Positions 11,935 through 21,426 of a stretch of DNA of 64,000 bases are shown piece by piece (position 1 is the first letter of the stretch; each line of letters begins with the position of its first letter). A program made the translations under genes and the position numbers. The stretch is from Balaenoptera acutorostrata. Its lineage: Eukaryota > Chordata > Mammalia > Artiodactyla > Balaenopteridae. Under the pieces are notes generated by a model, which saw nothing but the letters and a program-made list of their open reading frames with translations, did not search any database and was not told the origin of the DNA. The stretch lies in the NCBI RefSeq assembly GCF_949987535.1, contig NC_080075.1:55421636-55485635 (forward strand). Direction: 5' to 3'.

Positions 11935-12325
11935 CACACCTCGTATGTCCTGAAGCTAGGAGCAGCAACATGACCAGTCTGACCAATGAGATGTAAGCAG
12001 AAGTCTCTAGGTGGATCTTTCTGGAAAGCTTTTAAAAAAGATGGCCCCGTTTCTTTTCCCCCTCTGCTGACCTGGAGTTGATACCTGGAGCTATAGCAGC
12101 CATCTTGAGATTATAAGGCTAAAAGCCATGGGGTGAGGAGGATAAAAGCCTTATACTAAGGATGGTGGAACAAAAAGAAGGATCCTCTATGACTGAGTTC
12201 TCTGTGACTTCCTTGCGAAGTTTCACCATCACGGACGGCCCAACCTGGGACTTCTTAGTATGTGAGACACGTAAACCCCTATTTGGTTAAGCCACTGTGG
12301 CTGGGTTTCTTTTACAGCTAAATGC
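11935..12325. repeat. Ancient interspersed repeat, family not named
   Basis: caatgagatgtaagcagaag, tagcagccatcttgagatta, ctaaggatggtggaacaaaa and aaccccta-ttggttaagccactgtgg-type text are typical of an old mammalian repeat, possibly LTR-derived. Confidence 0.55.
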
Positions 12326-12884
12326 AGTCTTCACACTGGGACCTTAGAAAGAATGTTCCGGGATTGGAAATGGGAAGAGGAGGTCAAGGCAAGAACATGG
12401 CCCCCAGGGGAGGGGAGGGGGAAGGATTTCCCCTCTTTTTGGGGGGAGGGTCACTATCTCACTCTACAATCTTCAGGGATTCCTTGTTTCCCAGGGGACT
12501 AAGTTCATATTCCTCAGGTCAATATTCAAGACTATAAAATTTGGCTCCAAATCGGTTTTCCACGCCTGTTACCATTCACTGGAGCAAGGATGTGCCCGCT
12601 CCTTCTTTGAGTGCAGATTATACGCTCCCACCCTGATCTTAATTCACGGGAGTTCTCCCTACTCCTTTCTACCTGTCCCAGGCTTACCTGCCCTTGTGGG
12701 CTGCTCTTTTGAGAAGACTTCCTATCACCCTGGGCTCCAGGGACCTCTCCTTTAATCTCCTTCATCACTGAGGTCTATGTGCCTGATAGTTTCTTTATAC
12801 TTTAGTGTGTATTAGCTGCATCTCCTCAGCAAGGCTGTGAGATCCTCCGAGGCAGGATTTTGGGAGTGTGGAAATACAGAAAGA

Positions 12885-13055
12885 TCACTTTGGAGTCAGG
12901 CTTGAGATCTAAGATGATCTTGGGTACATCACTTAACCTGTCTGAGCCTCAGTATCCTTGTCTGTGTAATGGGGATAATGTACATGTCTGCCTCCCAGGC
13001 CTCCATAAAGCATGTAGCCAAGTGCCTGCACATTGGAGGTGCTCCAGAAGGGCTT
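12885..13055 (+). repeat. MIR SINE
   Basis: cttgggtacatcacttaacc, ctgagcctcagtatccttgt and gtgtaatggggataatgtac match the MIR core. Confidence 0.82.
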
Positions 13056-14022
13056 GTATGTTGACTTGTTGCCTGCTTGGTAACCCCAGGCTGTGCCTTT
13101 TTTCTATACTTTGTATCTCTCTCCACTTTTGTCTCTTCCTTCCTTCTGATTTTCTGCGTTGCATTTGAACAGTGAGGTCCGTATCGAGTTTGGGGAGTGA
13201 CCATGAGCTGTTTTCATTTTTGCTTAGGGTAGATCTTCGGCTACTGGCTTCAGTCTTCTATCAGAGTAGGAAGTAAGGATAGAGGGGAGATTTCATGGCC
13301 ATTGCTAAGGGGGTGAGAAGACATGCTAACTTAACTGAAAGGAGTTTACTAATCTTTCTCTGAAGATTTGTAAGGAAAATGGGTGTATTTAAGTCCAGTT
13401 TTACCTGGCAACGGGATGATGAATTGAATTGAATGGCATTATAGCAGGTTTTTTTTTTTTTTTTTTTTAATAAACAAACTCCCAATTCTGTTTGTTCTAG
13501 TGAATTAAACATCTGGGCCTTAATCTTTTTGATATCCTGATCTCCTCCTTCTTTTGCCTCAATCCCACCCCAGAAACCCAGATCAAATTAGATTGTGAGA
13601 AGTGACCCATAGCAAAAAAATTCTGCCATTGAAAGTTTAATGAGAAATGACAGTTTTATTACTTCCAAGTAAATACCTGTCACGCGCAGCTATAAATGGG
13701 AATGAATGCATTGAACTGGGTGGAAAATGAGAAGTCACCGTGGACTGAAATGGCATGATAACGTGTACTGACAATGAATCCCGCGGCGGTCTTTTCTTTT
13801 CATGTGTTTTCACTCTGCATCACTCAGAGAGCCCAGCAAGACAGAAACGTATTCCTTTGTTCCTCTTAAAGCAGAGCCTTATGTCCAGGAAGAGGAAGGG
13901 TCAAAAAAGACTTGATTGATTGCAAAGCTGTGTCCATTCAGTTTGCTGCGTTATCCTTAAAGTCTCCCATGCTGGCCATCATTCCTGGGCAGGGCTGGCG
14001 AGGTGGGGGCAGCTGACAACCT
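13056..14022. other. Mostly unique intergenic DNA
   Basis: Apart from the T-run, 13560-13900 is non-repetitive, with features such as cagctataaatggg and gaatcccgcggcggt. It is a candidate conserved element but not a gene. Confidence 0.4.
13449..13468. repeat. T20 run
   Basis: Twenty T followed by aataaacaaac. No flanking duplication or recognisable element body was found. Confidence 0.9.
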
Positions 14023-14077
14023 GCTGTGTGTGTGTGTGTGTGTGAGTGAGTGTGTGTGCGCGTGCACGTATGTGTGT
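14023..14077. repeat. (TG)n microsatellite with CG/CA interruptions
   Basis: About 55 bp of alternating TG, with tgagtgag and tgcgcgtgcacgta interruptions. Purine-pyrimidine alternation makes it a Z-DNA candidate. Confidence 0.95.
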
Positions 14078-14627
14078 AGAGGATGAGGGAGTTGAACTTC
14101 TTTCCCTTGTTACACTGGGCCACTTCTGTGCCTCCTGTGAGTCCCCTAGTGCCCAAAGTCTGTTCCTTTTGGTTGTTGCTGCCTGTTGTGTATATCTCTA
14201 CTGTAGACAACTATTTGCTATGTATCTCTGTGTGTGTGTATGTGTGTATGTGATTTGAGGGTTGGGCTTGTGGCCTGTTTAGCTTTTGTTTCTCCTTCTA
14301 TTCTTCCACTGGAGCAGCATTGCTGACTGCACCTAATCAATCAATGCCTCCTTACCAGTGCCCCTAGGAGTATGCCCAGATTTTGCCCCCGCCTCACCCA
14401 GGCATGTGCTGCTCAGTGATCAGAATATCTGATAGGCCTGTCCTGGGTTTCCTGGAGCTTCAGCATCTCTCTTCTTGAATTGCATGTTGCTGAGGGCAGG
14501 CTCCAAGCATGCATGGTGGACTGTGTACAGTCCTGCTCAGGCCCAGGGCTAGATGGACCCTTGCCAATGCCTTGGTGATGCCATCTTGACATGTCTGCAG
14601 AGCTGGAAAGAGCTTGAGGAGCCTTGG

Positions 14628-15076
14628 CTCCTGTATTAGTTTCCTGTATTAGTGTTGCTGCTGCAATAAATTATTACAAATGTAGTGGCTTAAAACAACT
14701 CAGATTTATTCTCTTACAGTTCTGGAGGTCACATGTTTAAAATGGGTTTGGCAGGGCTGCATTCCTCTGGTGGCTCTAGGAAAGAACCCATTTTCTTGCC
14801 TTTTCTAACTTCTGTAGGCTGCCTGCATTCCTTGGCTCGCGGTCCTGCATCACTCTACCCTCTGCTCCCATGGCCACATCTCCTTCTCTGCCTCTTACCC
14901 TCCTGCCTCCCTCTTATAAGGACCCTTATGATTACATTGTGCTCGTCTGGATAGTCCAGGATCACCTCTTCATTTCAAGGCCCTTAATTTAATCTCGAAG
15001 TCTCTTTTACCATGTAAGGTAACATATTCACAGGGATGTGGATGTCTTTGGGGGGCCTACCCTCAAAAGCCTACCA
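14628..15076 (-). mobile_element. MaLR (MLT1-like) LTR downstream of TMEM247
   Basis: In reverse complement it starts near ggtaggc and ends actaatacagg, with hallmark text gccactacatttgtaataat and ccagaactgtaagagaataaa. It lies on the same strand as TMEM247 and supplies the nearest AATAAA. Similarity to MLT1 is from memory. Confidence 0.7.
14705..14710 (-). promoter_or_regulatory. Candidate polyadenylation signal AATAAA for TMEM247
   Basis: Read on the minus strand, the first AATAAA beyond the TMEM247 stop codon lies here, about 630 bases downstream. It sits inside a MaLR LTR in the same orientation, at the place where these LTRs carry their own signal (after 'aactgtaag'). A weaker ATTAAA is at 14988-14993. 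Use by TMEM247 is inference. Confidence 0.4.
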
Positions 15077-15336
15077 CAGCTCCCCACACCTCAGGGAAGA
15101 TCTATCTGAGTAGAATGTGGTGGATCCCAAGTCAGCCTGGTCATGGTATGATTTCTGTGATTCTGGAAAGGCTTTCTAAACCCTTCTCCCTACAGATACT
15201 TCCCTGGCCTGCTACCTTCTGAAATTCTCCTCTTGGGGAATAAAGCATCTTCATCCACAGTGGGAACTCAGGCTTAGTACAAGGCCTGAACATGTTTCTC
15301 CACACTAAGGTGTAAATGGTTGACAGCAAACCTTTC

Positions 15337-15600
15337 CTAACAGCAAGTTCTGATGGGAGGGAGGCACAGGTGAGGGAAGGAGGTGCCCAGTGATGGAGAG
15401 AGCGAAGGCACTTGGAAGTATGACCATAACGTTTTAATCAAACAGAGCAAAATGGCCGCAATGCAGAACAGGTAGTGCTTGGAGAAGAGAAAGAAGATCA
15501 TCTCCTTGGTGACATAGATTATGTGTATGAAGATGAAGCAGTACAGGAACATGGCGAATTGGTTCTGGGGGAGCAGGAGGTCCTGCAGGCCTCCCGAGAA
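15337..15600 (-). CDS. TMEM247: TMEM247 coding exon 3 (membrane segments and C-terminal tail)
   Basis: 87 codons plus stop, residues 156-242, opening FSGGLQDLLLPQNQFAMF after a pyrimidine-rich acceptor (cccccacag, ending at 15601). It contains both hydrophobic segments and the motif VPSLSPSL. After that motif 16 more residues, GTSFPHLCLPPIRTCC, precede the stop. From memory the human protein ends at or very near SPSL, so this tail may be an extension caused by loss of the ancestral stop. The last two residues are cysteines. Confidence 0.93.
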   Translation of the reverse strand, partial: FSGGLQDLLLPQNQFAMFLYCFIFIHIIYVTKEMIFFLFSKHYLFCIAAILLCLIKTLWSYFQVPSLSPSLGTSFPHLCLPPIRTCC

Positions 15601-18600
15601 CTGTGGGGGAAAGAAGAGAGTAGAAATGGCAAAACCAGGGCTTGGGTAGCAGGCAGACCTGGGCTTTGATCCTGCTCTTGTCCCTTTCTGAATGTGACCT
15701 CGGGCAGGCTGTCTTCCTCACCTAAGGTGAGGGTAATCGTGCCCACCTCACGAGATGATGAGGAGGAAGAGTGAGGACAAGAATGAAAATTCCAGGCAAG
15801 GTCACGGGCACAGAGGGGACTCATGAGTTTTCACTTCTTGAGCCTGGTCTTAGCCCTCCTGAGTCAGGCCGCCCCCTTCCTTTCTCGGTACACTCCATGC
15901 AGCCTCTGAGCCCACATGTGGGCAGTCTCTTTCCTACTCGAGATCCCCACATCTGGACGCCGGGTCTTGGGCGTGTTCTCTGGACAGTGTCCCCAGATAC
16001 TCCACCTTGTTTTCTGGATGGTGGCACAATGAGAGGGGGTCCCTTGGGCACAAATGACTGTGTCTGACTCTCTGGGCCCTAGTGCATGTCACATCAGGTC
16101 AGGCTGTGGTCCTTCAGCCCAGGGCGTGGTCTCTCCTGCGGACAGGTAGTAAGAGACAGGTGATGGGGCCTCCCTAAACTCTCAGGGTTTTGGGTGTGGG
16201 GGAAGGCAGCTTTAGCTGTCTGGCTGATTCTGCCTGTGTGCTGCTCTTTTCCAGAATCTATATAATTAAAGTTGAACAGACCCCCATTTTAACTGTAGAA
16301 AGCATCAACATATAAGCAGAGTAAAAGCTGATATAACTATTTTGATCTATAGTTAAGAAGGCATCACCCATGGTTCATTCTTTAAAATATCTTTTCAACT
16401 CATGCCACATTTTTTGTAAGCAGGCATATGGCAGGGAGTGTGATGCCCTAAATTCACTAGAAACATATTCATAGAGATATTTTTCAATACAATGACAATT
16501 ATCTACCCACCCACCCAGAAAAAGAGAGGTGGGAGGCTTACAAATTAAGTCAACTCTCCAAGTTAATGCACAGGAAGTAAAACACTTTTGTAAACTATTG
16601 TTAAAGACTGGGGTTTTGGACATACTATGGTTGAACCAACTACGTAAAATGTGAGGGTAACTAACTAAAACTGAGGGGGCAGGAAATGACTCCAGTGATG
16701 CCACCTCTAAAATGAATAGTAAGGAAGATGGAAGACCAGAGGAAGAAACCCAGTGTTCTGGTGGGACTGGAGGGCTGGACAGATCTTGTGTTTCTCTGCA
16801 GACCTGGTGTGGCTCTGGTTCCATGGACTTTCTGCCACTGTTTGTGGTCTACGTGCTAATGGCTGATATTTGTGATTTTGATAACAAATTGTGCATTTGT
16901 GAAACCTTTTAGACTTTTCAAAACACTTTCAATGGTCTATTTTTTTTTTAAAGCAGAAGACAGAGAGCAGATAGGACTATACACCAAGGACTTCCATCTC
17001 CTCCAGCAAGGAGAAAGATTTTCAAGTGAAAAAGCAGGTATTTTGTGAGCAAGAAAAACAAAAGATAATTGTTAAGAAGCCAGCATGTGTTCATTGAGAA
17101 CAAATCATGCAAAACCAACCTAATTTTCTTTAAAAAAATGGACCAGTCTATTGGGGAAATGCTATAGTGTAATATCTTAATTCTGGGAAACCATTTGACA
17201 GTGTGTCTCAGTACGATTTTCTGGACAAGGTAGAGAAATGTGAGCTGGAGATAATGTAACTCAAGGGTGCTGATTAATGGAACATTGCTAACCTGTAGGG
17301 AGATCTTTTAGTGGTATTTACTTTAGGTCATATCCTCCTCAACAATTATAGCAATGACTTGGATAAAGCCAGAAGGCAAGTTTCTCAGAACTGAGGATGA
17401 CTCAGAGCTGGGAAGCGTAGCTAATACATTACATCCTGATAAAATTGAGAAGTGATGAACGTAAGTTGTTGCATTTGTGTCAAGAAGTGAATTGCATGAG
17501 TACATAAAAATGGTAATAGCTAACACTGAGTGCTGACCTCAACGTGCCAGGCTCACTGCAAAGTGCCTCACATGCATTCTTTCTATTAATCCTCACAACA
17601 CCCCTGTGAGGTAGGTATTACCTTACAGATGAGCAGACCAAGGCCCAAAGAGGATCAGTAACTTGCCCAACGTCACACAATTTATATGTGGTAGAGCCAG
17701 GATTTTAACCCAGGACTGTCTGATTTTAAAGCCCAGACAGCGTTGCTTTAAACAATAACATCTTTCATTATTTAGTGCTTATGATGGCCCAGACAGAGTG
17801 CTAAGCATTTCCCATCCCATTTAATCCCAAGCAGGCTTTCTTATCCCCATTTAGATTAGGGGAGAGTGGTCCATTTCTTGCCAAAAGATGTCTAAGTTTT
17901 AGTTGACAGCAAGGCAGCGTGATCCAACAGAACGCATGCAGCCCTGATCAGGGGAGCAGGGGATGATGGTTCTATCAAAATCCACTGGCCAGACTGCAGT
18001 GGGAGTTCTGGGTCTAGTCCCAGGCGTCCTATTTTAGGAGACGCAGAGAGGAGTGGAGAGTGGTGGAAATCCAGACATAGAGGAAATGTTGAAGAGTTTT
18101 CCCTGAGGAGGAAAGCCATGGACAGGCAAGTGGACGAGGTGGCTTCCAGGTCCCTCCTGGGGAGGGTTGATCTTTGCAGAGTTGGATCTCAGCTTAACAT
18201 GGAAGCTGTAAAGCAGCGCGCCGGCGGGCGTAGGGCGGGCAGAGCCTAGAAGCGGGTCAGGTGGGCTCCCCTCGCCCCTGGTTTCCCCGGCCCGCCGCCT
18301 CCCGGTTGGGACCTGTCACCTACCAGGCGGGGCGTCGCCTGCTGCTGCAGCTGCTCCATCACCTCTTCGTGCTGCCGCTGCCGCTCGTTCTCCTCATGCA
18401 GGCACTTGAGCCGCTTGAGCTCGAACTCCATGCGCACCTTCTCCAGCTCCATCTCGGCGTTTCGCTGGGGCCCTGGGGTCCCCGGGGCCGCCGCGGCTGG
18501 GGCCAGGGGCAGCTCTGCGCGTTCGGGTCCATCGCCTGCCTGGCCCTTGGTGGTGGCGGGGCCGGCCTTGGACGACAGTGACTTAGGTGGCCCCGGGCAG

Positions 18601-19508
18601 CCTCTGTCCTCACAAGTTTCCATCTCCTCAAGGTAGTCGTAGGACGAGTCTGGCTTGGGGGACTCTGCCTCCTGGGCCTGGGAAGGGGGAAGTGGGGAGT
18701 CGGGAGGAGTTAGCATGGGGCTGCCCACCCCCTACCCCACCAGGCTCCTGCAGCCCCAGGCACAGTGCACTGGGGTGCTTGAAAGTGGTGTGAATTGTAA
18801 ACATCTAGACTGAGTTCTTCCGAGAAACTTCGACGGAGTTATCAGGACCTGAGAGTTAAGAAGAAGGAGAGGGCAAACTGACACGGAAGAATGGTGCCCT
18901 AAAGTTGCAAGTGGGGCCTTTGGGAGGGTTGAATAGAAGTCTGTCTTCCTCGTGATCTTCAGATCACTACTGGAGGTAACTTTCCCACCTCCCACTCTGC
19001 TTTGAGGCCAATTAGACATCCAGTCCTCTGGGGACCACAGAGGGAGGAAGAAACCCAAGGTCTACATTGAGAGAACCTCAATATATGGGAACCAGCGATA
19101 GGGTTATGGGGAAGCCTGGTCCCATCTGCAGGAGGAGGAAAGGGCCCCACATGGAGAGCTAGATGGGGGAGACCAAAGCCAGCTTCAAGTGACTTCACGA
19201 TCTTACGAAGGGCTACCTGGTCTCCGGTTACAGCTGGGTGCCAGTGTGGGGATAGGGTGCACGTCTCCTACTCTTCTTAGCAGTTCTCTGGAATCTAACA
19301 GCACTCAGCTCCTATCTTGTGGTGTCCCCATTATGCTCTTCCTCGCCCTGCTGGGACAGGCTGGGGCAGTGGGGAGAGGCATCCTCCTTACCAAAGAAGC
19401 CCTTGACTTCCCTTCGGACATGGGGTCATCAGGCACCATCTTGGGGAAGGTTGGGCAGCTTTCTCCTGCCCCCCGGCCTTCCATCATCTTCCCGTCCTCT
19501 GTTGCCAT
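15337..19508 (-). CDS. TMEM247: TMEM247, transmembrane protein 247, three coding exons
   Basis: The coding sequence joins 19508-19392, 18671-18324 and 15600-15337 on the minus strand, giving 242 residues and a TAG stop at 15337-15339. Introns of 720 and 2723 bp start gtaagg and gtaggt, end in cag, and both fall between codons. I recognise the family from the N-terminus MATEDGKMMEGRGAGES, the acidic block SSYDYLEEME, the charged helix KCLHEENERQRQHEEVMEQL and the hydrophobic end MFLYCFIFIHIIYVTKEM. Residues about 85-150 are Glu/Arg/Gln-rich and should form a coiled coil. Residues about 170-220 hold two hydrophobic segments split by VTKEM, so both may cross one membrane as a hairpin. The molecular function of the family is unknown to me; I recall testis-enriched expression. 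No frameshift or internal stop is visible, so it looks functional. The MATEDGK start is chosen by family resemblance, although the frame stays open upstream to 19649 with two further ATGs. Confidence 0.95.
15637..15765 (+). repeat. MIR SINE next to TMEM247 exon 3
   Basis: gcagacctgggctttgatcc, gtgacctcgggcaggctgtc and gagggtaatcgtgcccacct match MIR. It ends only about 35 bp from the exon 3 acceptor, antisense to the gene. Confidence 0.65.
15766..17079. other. TMEM247 intron 2, left part
   Basis: The minus-strand frame at 16375-16824 (149 codons) has no family resemblance or exon-like borders. Otherwise nothing is recognised. Confidence 0.55.
17080..17500 (+). mobile_element. CR1/L3-type LINE relic in TMEM247 intron 2
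   Basis: Text such as ggaaaccatttgacagtgtg, gacaaggtagagaaatgtga, gtgctgattaatggaacatt, caatgacttggataaagcc and gagctgggaagcgtagctaa follows the reverse-transcriptase region of ancient CR1/L3 elements, including a decayed NDLDKA motif. It is antisense to TMEM247. Confidence 0.65.
17525..17745 (-). repeat. MIR SINE in TMEM247 intron 2
   Basis: aggtaggtattaccttacag, gatcagtaacttgcccaacgtcacac and agagccaggattttaaccca are reverse-strand MIR. Confidence 0.82.
17755..17860 (-). repeat. Partial MIR SINE
   Basis: cattatttagtgcttatgat and gctaagcatttcccatccca resemble the MIR 3' part in reverse. It abuts the previous MIR. Confidence 0.5.
18324..18671 (-). CDS. TMEM247: TMEM247 coding exon 2 (acidic region and coiled coil)
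   Basis: 116 codons, residues 40-155, from EAESPKPDSS to QQATPRL. The acceptor is the cag at 18674-18672. Another ag lies 6 bases upstream and would add two residues (AQ); family resemblance favours the downstream one. The donor is CTG|gtaggt at 18324/18323. The exon is CpG-dense, and an Ala/Pro-rich insert (APAAAAPGTPGPQ) separates the acidic N-terminal part from the coiled coil that starts at MELEKVRMEF. The open frame runs past the donor to 18246, but that extension is intronic. Confidence 0.93.
19392..19508 (-). CDS. TMEM247: TMEM247 coding exon 1
   Basis: Encodes residues 1-39, MATEDGK to SRASL. The ATG is at 19508-19506, with G at +4 but T at -3, so its Kozak context is mediocre. The donor is TTTG|gtaagg with the first intron base at 19391. 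The same frame continues upstream without a stop through in-frame ATGs at 19637 and 19649, so a longer N-terminus cannot be excluded from sequence alone. Confidence 0.9.
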
Positions 19509-19578
19509 CCAGAAAACCACAGTACTGCCCGGTTGGGGCCAAATGACATCTTTTGAGGCATTAACATTTGGCCTCACA

Positions 19579-19609
19579 AGATTCCACCAGATTCCACAAG
19601 ATTCCGCCT
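19579..19609. repeat. Three short tandem 'gattcc' units
   Basis: The core gattcca/gattccg occurs three times at about 10-base spacing, just upstream of the TMEM247 start codon. Together with the 22-bp duplication it makes this 5' flank locally repetitive. Confidence 0.7.
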
Positions 19610-19758
19610 GGCCACCATCACAATCCCCTGTCCTCATAATAACCCACATTCCACCAGTTGCTAAGGCCCCTTTGGCAGAGGGTATGATACCTTTGAGGTG
19701 CCATTATTAAGAACTATAGGATGGGCCTTTGCCACCCCTAGGGACTGCTGTGAAAACT

Positions 19759-19802
19759 AGAATTCCACCACTTGAAATCCAGAATTCCATCATTTGAAAT
19801 CT
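19759..19802. repeat. 22-bp tandem duplication upstream of TMEM247
   Basis: Two adjacent 22-base units, 19759-19780 and 19781-19802, both begin agaattcca and contain ttgaaatc. They differ at three positions, all C in the first unit and T in the second. The pair lies about 250 bases upstream of the TMEM247 start codon, in its presumed promoter or 5' leader. Confidence 0.85.
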
Positions 19803-19868
19803 GTTCTCTTGAGTTCCTCTTTTAAATGCAGCCTGTATTGAGATGAGTCACGATTAGCTCCACAAACC

Positions 19869-20765
19869 CTGTTATGGGCTGAATTATGTGCCTTCACCCC
19901 GCACATTCATTTGTTGGAGTCCTAAACCCCAGGACCTTAGAACGTGACTCTATTTAGAGATAGGGTCTTTACAGAGGTGATTAAGTTAAAATAAGGTCAT
20001 TAGGGTGGGTCCTAATCCAATATGACTGATGTCCTTAGGAGAGGAAATTTGGACACAGACATGCACAGAAGGAGATGATGTGAAAATGGGAGAAGATGGC
20101 CATCTAAAGACCAAGGAGACAGGGCTTGTATTAGTGTTCTCCAGAAAACCAATAGGAGCCCAGCCTTATAAATTCAAATAGAACTTATAAAGAACTGGCT
20201 CATGTGATTATGAGGCTGAGAAGTGGCAGGATCTGCTCTCTGCAAGTGGGAGACTCATGAAAGCTGGTGGCATAAATTCCAGTCTGAGTCTGAAGGCCTA
20301 ATAACCAGGACTGCTGCTGGTATAAGTCCCAGTCCAAGGCCAGGAGAAGGCCAAGATCTCAGCTCAGACAGACAGAGAGAATCAATTCAACCTTCCTCCA
20401 GCTTTTTGCTCCATTCCGGCCCTCAAAGGATGAGATGATGCCCATTCACACTGGATAGGGGAATCTGCTTTATTCAGTCCACCAATTCAAATGCTAATCT
20501 CTTCCAGAAGCATCCTCACAGACATACTCAGAAATAATATCTAACCAGATATTTGGGCATCCCAGGGCCTAGTCAAGTTGACACAGAAAATTAATCATCA
20601 TAGGCCTGGAACAGATCCTTCCCTTACAGCCTTCAGATGGAACCAACCCTGCCGACACCTTGATCTTGGACATCTAGCCTCCAGAACTGTGAGAAAATAA
20701 ACTTCTGTTGTTTAAGCCACCCAGTCTATGGTACTTTGCTATGGCAGCCCTAGCAAACTAATACA
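19869..20765 (+). mobile_element. MaLR (MLT1-like) LTR interrupted by a second LTR
   Basis: The left part begins tgttatgggctgaattatgtg and includes gatagggtctttacagaggtg. The right part includes cttgatcttggacatctagcc, ccagaactgtgagaaaataa and ends gcaaactaataca. About 470 bp of another LTR lies between. It is 360 bp upstream of the TMEM247 start codon. Confidence 0.8.
20128..20601 (-). mobile_element. ERVL-type (MLT2-like) LTR nested in a MaLR LTR
   Basis: Plus-strand text runs from tgtattagtgttctccagaa through caaatgctaatctcttccag and tcaagttgacacagaaaatt to ttaatcatca, so it reads on the minus strand with TG...CA type ends. The host LTR is continuous across it. A short, imperfect target duplication (agggct / aggcct) flanks it. 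Confidence 0.7.
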
Positions 20766-20889
20766 ACCTCAATTATTCATTGAATGGACTCAGTGGGACC
20801 AGTAAAGAGATTGGGGGCTGGGGAATATACTTTGTTGTCTTCAGTTTTGTGGAAATGACAAAAAACATTTTTGGTAATTGGAGGCAAGG

Positions 20890-21110
20890 TTGCATATGGA
20901 AGAGAAAAGGCTGCATTTGAATTCTAGCTTTGCTACTCTCTCTAGCTGTGTGTCCAAGGGAAAGTTATTTTACCTTTCTGCCGCTCAGTGTACTCATTTG
21001 TAAATGGGGATAAAGATTTGGCCACTCCCCTGCACTGCAGCACTGATATGAAACTAAGATAGTGTCTTTGCATAGTATCTGCCTCTACAGGGGCTAAGTA
21101 AATGAAACCA
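20890..21110 (+). repeat. MIR SINE
   Basis: gaattctagctttgctactc, tagctgtgtgtccaaggg, catttgtaaatggggataaag. Confidence 0.78.
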
Positions 21111-21185
21111 TCATCATCATTATTATAAGGGGCTTTGTCACTGGAGAGAAGAAAGTGCTCAAGATCTACCTTCTTGCAAATCTTT

Positions 21186-21310
21186 CTTTTTTTTTTTTGG
21201 CCACGCCGCATGGCTTGCAGGATCTCAGTTCTTTGACTAGGGATTGAACCCAGGCCATGGCAGTGAAAGCCCAGAATCCTAACCACTAGACCACCAGGGA
21301 ACTCCCTCCT
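21186..21310 (-). mobile_element. Short CHR-related tRNA SINE
   Basis: A T-run is followed by 'ggccacgccgcatggcttgc' and a tRNA-like head ending accaccagggaactccc. Target duplication gcaaatcttt is at 21176-21185 and 21311-21320. It is much shorter than the other copies and belongs to the subtype lacking the long internal body. Confidence 0.9.
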
Positions 21311-21426
21311 GCAAATCTTTAACTGAACCACGGCTTTCCTCTCCCAGAATTATGATGGTGACCGTGGGAACTATCTCACAGTTTTTGTGTAAGATGTTGA
21401 TCCTGCCTCAAGTACTGGGAGTAGGG

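Noticed and set aside
14023..14260. CRISPR-like or other phased repeat array
   Set aside because: The repeats are simple (TG)n runs in a mammalian context with no spacers.
16375..16824. 149-codon minus-strand frame inside TMEM247 intron 2, a possible alternative exon
   Set aside because: The flanks lack convincing splice sites in frame with the neighbouring exons, and the peptide resembles nothing known to me.
18180..18620. CpG island promoter
   Set aside because: The CpG density follows TMEM247 coding exon 2 and its flank, not a gene start.
18246..18728. Single-exon reading of the TMEM247 exon 2 frame (160 codons)
   Set aside because: The ends of this frame lie in introns; GT/AG borders at 18671 and 18324 join cleanly to exons 1 and 3.
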